6,990 nucleotides of DNA from NCBI GenBank assembly GCA_002424525.1, contig DIKJ01000241.1:1-6990 (forward strand), written 5' to 3'. Numbering within the stretch: the first letter of the stretch is position 1; each line of letters opens with the position of its first letter. The notes beneath the pieces are model-generated. The model did not search any database and was not told the DNA's origin. It saw nothing but the letters and a program-made list of their open reading frames with translations. This document shows, one piece after another, positions 1 through 5,739 of this stretch. A program made the translations under genes and the position numbers. The stretch is from Bacteroidales bacterium UBA5621. Lineage in GTDB: Bacteria; Bacteroidota; Bacteroidia; Bacteroidales; VadinHA17.

Positions 1-320
1 ACGGTAAGCAATGGCAGCAAAACCGGGAAATACCAGTACCTGAATGTACTGCCCCAGGCAAGCCCCAGCATGTCCGGATCGATACCGAGCACAATATTGA
101 AGATCACAAATGGTATCACACCCGTCATAATTATACCGGTAACCTTCTCTGATGCGAACAGCATGCTCATTTCAGAAAGCTGAATAGGTCCTGGTCTGCC
201 GGACAGTTTGAATAAAAGACGTTTTGTTACAGAGTACCAGTATCCGGCGAACAGGAGGAGAACTGCAAGAATCGAGCAAACCGCAAAAAAAGTAGTTTCT
301 GTTGAAATGGAACCAGTCAT
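1..320 (-). CDS. Multi-pass membrane protein, N-terminal part, truncated by window edge
   Basis: An open frame on the minus strand starts at an ATG (318-320) and stays open to the left edge, giving about 106 residues with no stop. An in-frame TAG lies upstream at 357-359, so this ATG is the first in the frame. The protein begins MTGSISTETTFF. It shows a hydrophobic segment at about residues 11-29, a basic loop (VTKRLLFKLSGRPG), a second hydrophobic segment at about 59-80, and the start of a third near 96-106 (YWYFPVLLPLLTV). This pattern indicates an inner-membrane protein. The family cannot be named from this part. A CPBP/CAAX-protease-like or other polytopic protein is possible, but no catalytic motif is visible. 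It diverges from the NYN gene across a 131-bp gap in which I could not find a convincing promoter. Confidence 0.65.
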   Translation of the reverse strand, partial: MTGSISTETTFFAVCSILAVLLLFAGYWYSVTKRLLFKLSGRPGPIQLSEMSMLFASEKVTGIIMTGVIPFVIFNIVLGIDPDMLGLAWGSTFRYWYFPVLLPLLT

Positions 321-451
321 AAAAAACGTCTGAAATTCAGCCCGGGAAGATACCAGCTAACGGACTAACATACAAAAAAATAATTACTTTCAGATACGAA
401 TATGCAAAAAAGTGTAACTTGCCGAAAGTTAATAATCTTTATTTCTGCATT

Positions 452-1225
452 ATGCAAACCCTGAATGATCTGAGACTGGCAGTGCTGATTGATGCTGATA
501 ATATTCCTTACGGAAATGTAAAAGGGATGCTTGAGGAGGTCGCAAAGTATGGAACCCCTACCTTTAAAAGGATTTACGGCGACTGGACGAAGCCCACGAT
601 AGCCGGGTGGAAATCTGTGTTGCTTGAGAATGCAATAACCCCCGTTCAGCAGTACAGCTACACCAGAGGTAAGAATTCCACTGATTCGGCGATGATAATT
701 GATGCGATGGATATACTCTATAGCGGCAAGGTAGATGGTTTCTGTCTGGTTTCGAGCGACAGCGATTTTACGCGTCTGGCAACCAGACTACGTGAGGCAG
801 GCATGAAGGTTTTCGGTATTGGCGAAAGGAAAACCCCTTCCCCGTTCATTGTTGCCTGTGACAAGTTCATCTATATTGAAATTCTCGGGGCACAGCCTGT
901 GATAACAGAGCACCCCTCAGCAAATAAGAAAAGAGGGAAGCCGTCTGTTTCGAGGAAAAAAAGCGAGGAGAATGATTCACAGGTTCAGATCAGGAAAGCA
1001 AAACGTCTTATTTCATCCTCAATAACCGATCTGGCAGATGAGAATGGCTGGGCATATCTGGGTGACGTGGGTAACCTGATTTTAAAAAAACAGCCTGATT
1101 TCGACCCGAGGAATTTCGGGTTCGTGAAGCTGACCCCGCTTATAAGATCTCTTGATTTTGAGATTGATGAGAGAGATTCCGGCCAGGGCGGGATCAAATA
1201 TATCTATATTAAGAACCGAAAATAA
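452..1225 (+). CDS. NYN-domain putative ribonuclease with C-terminal OST-HTH/LOTUS domain
   Basis: A 257-residue protein. Residues 8-150 form a NYN (LabA/DUF88-like, PIN-related) domain. Its acidic metal-site candidates are D14 and D16 in LIDADN, D78 in KNSTDSAM, and D103 and D105 in SSDSDF. A basic, polar linker follows at about 155-180. Residues 180-255 resemble an OST-HTH/LOTUS winged-helix domain (LADENGWAYLGDVGNLI ... FDPRNFGFVKLTPLI). NYN domains are predicted metal-dependent RNases, and LOTUS domains bind RNA, so a cytoplasmic RNA-cleaving or RNA-processing role is inferred; the target is unknown. I chose the ATG at 452 because the TTG at 419 would add 11 residues that are not domain-like. 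All the expected acidic residues are present, so the enzyme is probably active. The next gene on the same strand begins 178 bp downstream and also encodes an RNA-binding protein. Confidence 0.9.
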   Translation: MQTLNDLRLAVLIDADNIPYGNVKGMLEEVAKYGTPTFKRIYGDWTKPTIAGWKSVLLENAITPVQQYSYTRGKNSTDSAMIIDAMDILYSGKVDGFCLVSSDSDFTRLATRLREAGMKVFGIGERKTPSPFIVACDKFIYIEILGAQPVITEHPSANKKRGKPSVSRKKSEENDSQVQIRKAKRLISSSITDLADENGWAYLGDVGNLILKKQPDFDPRNFGFVKLTPLIRSLDFEIDERDSGQGGIKYIYIKNRK

Positions 1226-1254
1226 TTTCAGGTTTCTGTGAACAAAAGTGAGCC

Positions 1255-1272
1255 CGGGCATGTTTATGCCTG
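1255..1272 (+). other. Short hairpin downstream of the NYN gene
   Basis: CGGGCAT and ATGCCTG can pair across a GTTT loop, giving seven pairs including one G-T wobble, 30 nt after the NYN stop codon. No T-run follows on the plus strand, so it is not a canonical intrinsic terminator. It could be a 3' end stabiliser, or chance. Confidence 0.3.
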
Positions 1273-1403
1273 AAAAGAAGCGGATGAATGAATTATTTAA
1301 ACAAAAAGCTATCAAATTAGAATATATCATAAAGATTTATTTTTAGTTCTCAAAAATAAATATGATCTTTGTCCCTGTTTTTAAATACTTTAATTATTGA
1401 ATT

Positions 1404-1730
1404 ATGAACATTTATGTAGGAAGTCTTAATTTCAAAATGCATGAAGCAGAATTAAGAGAAATTTTTGAAGAGTATGGCGAAGTAACTAGCGCAAAAATCA
1501 TTATTGATAAATACTCTGGAAAAAGTAAAGGTTTTGGTTTTGTTGAGATGCCTAACGAAGCCGAAGCTAAAAAAGCTATTCAGGAGCTTAACGGAGCAGA
1601 AGTTAGCGGAAGAAACATTATCGTTAACGAATCTATTGAAAGAACCGAAAGAAGAAGTAATTTCAGAGGTGGAGACAGCGACCGCAGAGGTGGAGGTGGT
1701 GGTGACAGGAGAAGGGATAACAGAGGGTAG
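1404..1730 (+). CDS. RRM-domain RNA-binding protein with Gly/Arg-rich tail
   Basis: A 108-residue single-RRM protein of the type common in Bacteroidota and cyanobacteria. RNP2 is IYVGSL (residues 3-8) and RNP1 is KGFGFVEM (42-49), with the aromatic residues F44 and F46 that normally stack on RNA bases. The RRM fold covers about residues 1-78. Residues 80-108 form a disordered tail rich in Arg, Gly and Asp (RGG-like, with a run of five glycines at 96-100). The role is single-stranded RNA binding in the cytoplasm, as a chaperone or post-transcriptional regulator; the targets are unknown. The start is the first ATG, after an AT-rich leader, and it places RNP2 at the usual distance from the N terminus. 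A cold-shock gene starts 22 nt after the stop and probably shares the transcript. Base composition is more AT-rich than in the metabolic genes further right. Confidence 0.93.
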   Translation: MNIYVGSLNFKMHEAELREIFEEYGEVTSAKIIIDKYSGKSKGFGFVEMPNEAEAKKAIQELNGAEVSGRNIIVNESIERTERRSNFRGGDSDRRGGGGGDRRRDNRG

Positions 1731-1752
1731 GAAACAACAAAAATCAAACATT

Positions 1753-1950
1753 ATGAAAGGTACTGTAAAGTGGTATGACAGAGTGAAAGGTTATGGATTC
1801 ATTCAGACTGAAGATGACAAGGATATTTTTATCCATCGTTCAGGATTAGAGGTATCTCATACCGATCTTGAAGCCGGTCAGGAAGTAGAATTTGAAGTTG
1901 AAATGAGAGAAAAAGGGCCGGTTGCCATAAAGGTTAAGAAAGTAGAATAG
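1753..1950 (+). CDS. Cold-shock protein, CspA family
   Basis: A 65-residue protein that is a complete cold-shock domain of typical length. It starts MKGTVKWYDRVKGYGFI. RNP1 is KGYGFIQ (residues 12-18) and RNP2 is DIFIH (24-28), with the aromatic nucleic-acid-contacting residues W7, Y14, F16, F26 and H28. Family members bind single-stranded RNA or DNA and melt RNA secondary structure. The ATG at 1753 is preferred over upstream in-frame starts because the domain begins exactly there. The 83 codons upstream in this frame (from 1504) overlap the RRM gene in another frame and resemble no domain. The leader before the ATG is A-rich (ACAACAAAAATCAAACATT), as is usual in Bacteroidota. It is the second gene of a two-gene RNA-chaperone unit with the RRM protein and is followed by a strong terminator. 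Confidence 0.96.
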   Translation: MKGTVKWYDRVKGYGFIQTEDDKDIFIHRSGLEVSHTDLEAGQEVEFEVEMREKGPVAIKVKKVE

Positions 1951-1973
1951 ATCTGTTAAAATCTAAAAAATCA

Positions 1974-2014
1974 AGGCCGTCCTCAAGCCAAACTCCGGGA
2001 CGGCCTCTTTTTTT
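1974..2014 (+). terminator. Intrinsic terminator after the cold-shock gene, probably bidirectional
   Basis: AGGCCGTCC (1974-1982) pairs perfectly with GGACGGCCT (1998-2006) across a 15-nt loop and is followed by a C and seven T's (2008-2014). It lies 23 nt after the cold-shock stop codon. On the minus strand the same stem is followed by a T-rich stretch (TTGATTTTTTAG). It lies just beyond the stop of the convergent oxidoreductase gene, so it can plausibly terminate both transcripts. Confidence 0.9.
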
Positions 2015-2024
2015 GTCTGAACTA

Positions 2025-3344
2025 TTAAATCAGTTTCCAGGGAGCGCGATACTCATAGTGCAGTAGTTTTGTTGCAGAACCATCAGTATCATCAACGAAA
2101 GTCTCAGACCGGGGATCCCATTTAATTGTCCTCTTCAGTTCACACGCAATATTGCCGAGTGTGCAGACGGTGCAGCTGCTGTGTCCGATCTCAACCGGAA
2201 CCACCGGATCGGTACGTGTACGAAGAGCTTCAATGAAGTTGATCTGATGGGGTATACGTGTCTCATACGGACCCTCAATGACTTCAGTTTCAGCGGCATT
2301 GAATTTCGGATCGGAGGCATTGAAATAGCCGCGTGCAACTTCAATCCACCCGTTCTCACCCCAGAACTTAACCCCTTTAGTCAGGTTTTCATCAAAGGGT
2401 TCAGATGTCATCACGACTCCGTCCGCATATTTGAACATCATAAATTCGGTGCCGTCGCCAATCGGTGATATTTCAACGGGACCGCTCTTATCCATTCCCA
2501 ATCCCCATTGTGCGATATCAAACATATGGGCGCCCCAGTCGGTGGTAAATCCCCCTCCCATCTCTTTATACCAGCGCCATGCACCCCATATTGTCTCGTC
2601 CTGCGGAGGGTCGAGGGAAATGGGAGGATTAAGCTCATTGTTAAAATGAATGTTTCCGGGCAGGGAGCCCAGCCACAGATCCCAGTTAAGATCAGCTGGC
2701 AGGGGTTCTTCAGGAAGGTTGTAAGGAACAGGAGGAGCTCCCACATAGGCATTGACCAGGGTTATTTTTCCCAGAGCCCCTGTCTGGACCAGCCTGACAG
2801 CATGCTGGAATCCGGTATCGGACCTCTGCTGACTGCCGACTGCCAGGATCCTGCCGTTTTCACGGACCACTTTTTTCAGCTCCTGTCCTTCCAATATAGT
2901 GAATGTCAGCGGTTTTTCAAGATAAACATCCTTTCCAGCCTTGCATGCTGCAATCGCTACCATTGCATGAGAATGATCCGGAACTGCAATCACGACGGCA
3001 TCAATATCCGGTCTGGCCAGCAGATCCTGATACTTCTCATATGTCTGGATCTTATTTTTTTTACCTGCTTCAGTATAAAAAGCATTTACCCTTCTTTCAA
3101 AACGGGTGCGCTTGACACCATAAACATCGCATCCTGCCAGAACTTTCACACCTTCAAGCTGAATGAAACCGTTGAGCAGGAACATTGCCTGCCTGCCCAA
3201 ACCGATAAATCCCAGTTTAATGTCAGTATCCGGACTGCTTTTGCATGATGTCGCCAGACGGGGAAGAATAGCTATACCAGCCATTCCGGCAGCAGCAGAT
3301 CCGAGGAAGCGACGTCTCGACCATAAATTCTTCTGATTTTTCAT
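2025..3344 (-). CDS. Gfo/Idh/MocA family oxidoreductase with twin-arginine signal
   Basis: A 439-residue protein. The N terminus carries a Tat motif (SRRRFLGS, residues 9-16), then a hydrophobic stretch ending in LATSC. C34 could be lipidated, although the lipobox is imperfect. The Rossmann domain starts at about residue 42 with GFIGLGRQA (45-53), which binds NAD(P). The family signature EKP is at 143-145, with K144 the usual catalytic lysine. The C-terminal substrate domain includes DWGAHMFD (269-276), with H273 a likely active-site residue. Members oxidise or reduce sugars and inositols; some exported relatives (GH109) use NAD+ to cleave glycosides, so either activity is possible. Export through Tat fits a protein folded around its cofactor, as known for Zymomonas glucose-fructose oxidoreductase. 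It lies 107 bp downstream of the fucosidase-like gene on the same strand and is probably the last gene of that operon. The exact substrate is not predictable. Confidence 0.92.
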   Translation of the reverse strand: MKNQKNLWSRRRFLGSAAAGMAGIAILPRLATSCKSSPDTDIKLGFIGLGRQAMFLLNGFIQLEGVKVLAGCDVYGVKRTRFERRVNAFYTEAGKKNKIQTYEKYQDLLARPDIDAVVIAVPDHSHAMVAIAACKAGKDVYLEKPLTFTILEGQELKKVVRENGRILAVGSQQRSDTGFQHAVRLVQTGALGKITLVNAYVGAPPVPYNLPEEPLPADLNWDLWLGSLPGNIHFNNELNPPISLDPPQDETIWGAWRWYKEMGGGFTTDWGAHMFDIAQWGLGMDKSGPVEISPIGDGTEFMMFKYADGVVMTSEPFDENLTKGVKFWGENGWIEVARGYFNASDPKFNAAETEVIEGPYETRIPHQINFIEALRTRTDPVVPVEIGHSSCTVCTLGNIACELKRTIKWDPRSETFVDDTDGSATKLLHYEYRAPWKLI

Positions 3345-3424
3345 AGGTTAGTTAATTTTCAGGTTAAAATAAATTTGGAAATATCAATGTCCAGAAGCAA
3401 TTTCTGCGATTACTGATCGTAAAT

Positions 3425-3440
3425 TTAAGATTTTTCTTAA
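3425..3440. repeat. AT-rich inverted repeat between fucosidase and oxidoreductase genes
   Basis: TTAAGA and TCTTAA flank TTTT, a perfect 6-bp inverted repeat in the 107-bp gap upstream of the oxidoreductase gene. It is too weak for a terminator. It could be a minor regulatory site or mRNA processing structure, or simply reflect AT-rich sequence. Confidence 0.25.
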
Positions 3441-3451
3441 TACAAACCTGA

Positions 3452-4792
3452 TTATCTGAACTCAAGTTTTATAATCAAAACGGTGTCTGCCATCTCATTG
3501 ACCGGAAGACCACGTATCCGAAGCCATGGCTGTTGTTCAACATGGTCTGAAGGACTCAGGTTCACAACGGCTTCCAGCATCCTGCCATCGTTAAGCAGTA
3601 CTGCTTTCGCCGGGAGAGTGTTCAATGGTTTAAGCTTTAATCCATTCCCCGGGATCCCCTTATGAAGATGAATATAATGTATTTTGTCCCTTTTTGTGAC
3701 CAGGACATCGCGGCTCGTAATAAAATCAGGATCAGGAACACTATCTTCAAACGCTTCCCTTACCGAATTGTACCATTCGCCGAGACGTTTCAGGATTGCT
3801 GCCGATTCCTCCGGTATCACTCCCTCAGCCGTCGGACCTGCATTAAGCAGATAGTTTGCATCGCGGGCCAGATATCTGTCAATGCTCCTTTTCAGGTGAA
3901 GATCTGAATAGTAGTCTTCATCCTTCCTGTAACCCCAGCTTTCCATTCCGACCGACTGGCATGCTTCAGTGGGACGGTCGAAGGCAGCAGTCTCAGAGGC
4001 TTTTAAATCGTAGTCACGCTCCGGGGTGCCGAAATCTCCATCATCGAACCCGCGGTTATTGATGACAGCATTCGGCTGGAGGCTTCTTATCATCTCATTG
4101 ACCGAGGTATCCTTATGCTCAGGCACATTCATATCCCACCAGAATCCGTGAATCTCGCCATATCCGGTACATAATTCGCGAACCTGAGCTTTAAGAAACT
4201 CCATGTACCTGTCCCAGTCTGGTTTATCTCCTTTTTCCGGGCCGGGCAGTTCGTGGTGCCTTCCCTGGTTGGGATAATTCGGGTGATTCCAGTCGGCAAT
4301 GGAATAGTAGATGCAAAGGGGTATACTGCGCTTATGGCATGCATCAGCCATCATACCGATAATATCCTTCCCGTAAGGGGTGTTCACTGTATTGAATTTA
4401 GTCTGGCGGGTGTCCCATAAACAAAAGCCATCGTGATGCTTGGCAGTAATGGTAATATATTTCATCCCGGCCGCTTCCATCAGGTCAAGCCACTCATCAG
4501 GATTGAATCTTACAGGATTCCACTGTTCCGCCAGTTTTACATATTCTGCTCTTGGGACTCGTGCACGCCACTGGTGCTGTTCATGCCAGCCGGGAATTGA
4601 ATATACGCCCCAGTGAATGAACATCCCGTATCTCCTTTCAAAAAACCAGTCACGTCCGTCACCAAACCTTTTTATCCCTGAAGAAGCCCCTTGCGGAACA
4701 GGGCTGTCATATCTGAGATCCATAATATCAGGAAAAAACAAAGGTCCCGCGGCAAATGCCGCGGCAGTTCTGATCAAGCTTCTTCGTTTCAT
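3452..4792 (-). CDS. GH29 alpha-L-fucosidase-like glycoside hydrolase, exported
   Basis: A 446-residue protein, close to the usual length of a GH29 catalytic domain plus C-terminal beta-sandwich. The N terminus (KRRSLIRTAAAFAAGPLFF) is a signal peptide with a twin-arginine-like start. The (beta/alpha)8 catalytic domain spans about residues 40-345. It has the hallmarks YGMFIHWG (55-62), KHHDGFCLWDT (118-128), GFWWDMN (216-222, with D220 the expected nucleophile) and TEACQSVGMESWGYRKD (275-291, where E276 aligns with the conserved WE of many members). NYLLNAGPTAEG (313-324) is also typical. The C-terminal part (about 350-446) fits the beta-sandwich. GH29 enzymes release alpha-L-fucose, with retention, from glycans or plant and algal polysaccharides; action in the periplasm is inferred. 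It follows the GntR gene by 51 bp and precedes the oxidoreductase by 107 bp. The linkage and whether fucose is the true sugar remain open. Confidence 0.93.
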   Translation of the reverse strand: MKRRSLIRTAAAFAAGPLFFPDIMDLRYDSPVPQGASSGIKRFGDGRDWFFERRYGMFIHWGVYSIPGWHEQHQWRARVPRAEYVKLAEQWNPVRFNPDEWLDLMEAAGMKYITITAKHHDGFCLWDTRQTKFNTVNTPYGKDIIGMMADACHKRSIPLCIYYSIADWNHPNYPNQGRHHELPGPEKGDKPDWDRYMEFLKAQVRELCTGYGEIHGFWWDMNVPEHKDTSVNEMIRSLQPNAVINNRGFDDGDFGTPERDYDLKASETAAFDRPTEACQSVGMESWGYRKDEDYYSDLHLKRSIDRYLARDANYLLNAGPTAEGVIPEESAAILKRLGEWYNSVREAFEDSVPDPDFITSRDVLVTKRDKIHYIHLHKGIPGNGLKLKPLNTLPAKAVLLNDGRMLEAVVNLSPSDHVEQQPWLRIRGLPVNEMADTVLIIKLEFR

Positions 4793-4843
4793 AATTTTAT
4801 ATCTGAAAGTTTACAGTTCGTTCAATGCTTCTGCGACACTCTG

Positions 4844-5563
4844 TCAGAATCTTCCGTATATAGAGTACTTCGCGGTATTGCAGAATATAGATGAGTAGAG
4901 ATGCAACCCGGCTGTGCTCGTTTCCATTTTCCTTTCAAGGTGAAGGACAGGCTCTCCTCTCCTCATCTTCAGGAACCGGTTGATCTTGGGTGTTGCATTA
5001 ATGGCCTTTATTCTTTGCTCACCACCCTTTATCTCTATCTGGTAATGCTCCCTCAGTATTTTGAACAGAGACCGGTCCTCGAACTGACGGGACGTTATTC
5101 TCGGCAAATTTATACTGGCTATATAAGTGATATCATAAAAGATAGGCACACCGTCAAGCAGTCTGAGCCTTTCCATATAGATACAACCTGATTCCTTTTC
5201 AAGATCATTGAGGGGAAACATGAAATCGCCGGGCCACGGCATCAGCACCGGTTTTACAATTATTCTGGTTTTAAGGTTCCTGTCCCCTACGGCAGTCGTG
5301 GTTCCTGACACTGAAAGGATACCGATCTCTCTCGGCAGATAATGGACAATGCTCCCCTTGCCCTGATGCTTCCTGATGTAACCATCAGCTGAAAGATTGC
5401 CAAGCGATTGCCTCACAGTCGGTCTTGTCATGCCATACAGCCGGCATAACTCATTTTCCGACGGGAGAAGGTCACCCTCAAGGTAGACACCGTCGACAAT
5501 GTGTTTGCGGAGGGTCTCGTATAGTCTCCTGTGCTGTGGAATATCCCTCTTCTTCAACATCAT
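4844..5563 (-). CDS. GntR-family (HutC-type) transcriptional regulator with UTRA domain
   Basis: A 239-residue protein. Residues 10-75 form a GntR winged helix-turn-helix (LPSENELCRLYGMTRPTVRQSL, 33-54, then the wing GYIRKHQGKGSIV). Residues about 88-237 are a UTRA effector-binding domain (YMERLRLLDGVPIFYDITYI, then LHLERKM and LYSSIFCNTAKYSI near the end). HutC-type regulators dimerise on inverted repeats and are usually released by a sugar phosphate or other small metabolite; the ligand here is unknown. Two adjacent ATGs (5563 and 5560) can start it, differing by one residue. It is the first gene of the apparent operon with the fucosidase and oxidoreductase. It diverges from the E2 gene, with an 18-bp inverted repeat 29 bp upstream of its own start. 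Autoregulation and control of both directions are inferred. Confidence 0.95.
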   Translation of the reverse strand: MMLKKRDIPQHRRLYETLRKHIVDGVYLEGDLLPSENELCRLYGMTRPTVRQSLGNLSADGYIRKHQGKGSIVHYLPREIGILSVSGTTTAVGDRNLKTRIIVKPVLMPWPGDFMFPLNDLEKESGCIYMERLRLLDGVPIFYDITYIASINLPRITSRQFEDRSLFKILREHYQIEIKGGEQRIKAINATPKINRFLKMRRGEPVLHLERKMETSTAGLHLYSSIFCNTAKYSIYGRF

Positions 5564-5576
5564 GAAAATATTTGTG

Positions 5577-5607
5577 TAAATATATTTATTTTTACTTGTT
5601 AATACAA
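5577..5607 (-). promoter_or_regulatory. Candidate Bacteroidota promoter for gntR-fucosidase-oxidoreductase
   Basis: On the minus strand, TTG (5607-5605) lies exactly 20 nt before TATATTTA (5584-5577), a one-mismatch version of the Bacteroidota -7 box TAnnTTTG. Transcription would start about 10 nt before the gntR ATG, giving a very short leader. The TTG sits inside the 18-bp inverted repeat. Confidence 0.5.
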
Positions 5608-5610
5608 GTA
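5593..5610. promoter_or_regulatory. 18-bp inverted repeat, candidate GntR operator
   Basis: TACTTGT and ACAAGTA form perfect 7-bp arms around TAAT. It lies 29 bp upstream of gntR. The core GTTAATAC is close to the GTnTAnAC pattern reported for HutC-type operators, differing in one central base. Each arm contains a TTG spaced 20 nt from a -7-like box on its own strand, so bound regulator would cover both candidate -33 elements. I saw no second copy of this palindrome in the window. Confidence 0.65.
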
Positions 5611-5626
5611 GAATCGATTATTTTTG
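5596..5626 (+). promoter_or_regulatory. Candidate Bacteroidota promoter for the E2 gene
   Basis: TTG (5596-5598), a 20-nt spacer and TATTTTTG (5619-5626) exactly match the Bacteroidota primary-sigma pattern (TTG, 19-21 nt, TAnnTTTG). Transcription would start near 5631, leaving a leader of roughly 108 nt before the E2 start codon. The -33 element is inside the 18-bp inverted repeat. Confidence 0.6.
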
Positions 5627-5634
5627 TAACCCCT

Positions 5635-5664
5635 GAATATTAACTGATTCACTTAATAATATTC
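5635..5664. repeat. 8-bp-arm inverted repeat in the E2 leader
   Basis: GAATATTA (5635-5642) and TAATATTC (5657-5664) are perfect reverse complements separated by 14 nt. The repeat begins a few bases after the predicted start of the E2 transcript. It could be a binding site for a second dimeric regulator or a weak mRNA hairpin. The arms differ in sequence from the 5593-5610 palindrome. Confidence 0.4.
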
Positions 5665-5739
5665 AAAAGTCAATTTAACTTATAATGACATGTTTAAAGT
5701 CCCGGAGCCCCAGGTAAATAATCCTAAACGAAAATAAAG

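Noticed and set aside
419..451. TTG start adding 11 residues to the NYN protein
   Set aside because: The extension (MPKVNNLYFCI) is not part of the domain; the ATG at 452 places the first beta-strand at the usual distance.
1255..1272. Hairpin after the NYN gene as an intrinsic terminator
   Set aside because: No T-run follows the stem on the plus strand, so it is listed only as a short hairpin.
1338..1371. Promoter for the RRM gene (TATTTTTA at 1338 or GATCTTTG at 1364)
   Set aside because: Each -7-like box has a mismatch and neither has a TTG at the right distance upstream.
1452..1751. 99-codon minus-strand frame opposite the RRM gene
   Set aside because: It is a shadow of the RRM coding sequence with a low-complexity Ser/Thr/Phe composition and no domain.
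2508..3248. 246-codon open frame on the plus strand opposite the oxidoreductase gene
   Set aside because: It is fully antisense to a well-supported Gfo/Idh/MocA gene, shows no recognisable domain and has a Cys/His/Ser-rich composition typical of a reverse-strand shadow.
3420..3446. Separate promoter for the oxidoreductase gene (TTTG and TAAATTTA on the minus strand)
   Set aside because: The spacing is only 15 nt and the -7 box lacks the final G, so it does not fit the Bacteroidota pattern well.
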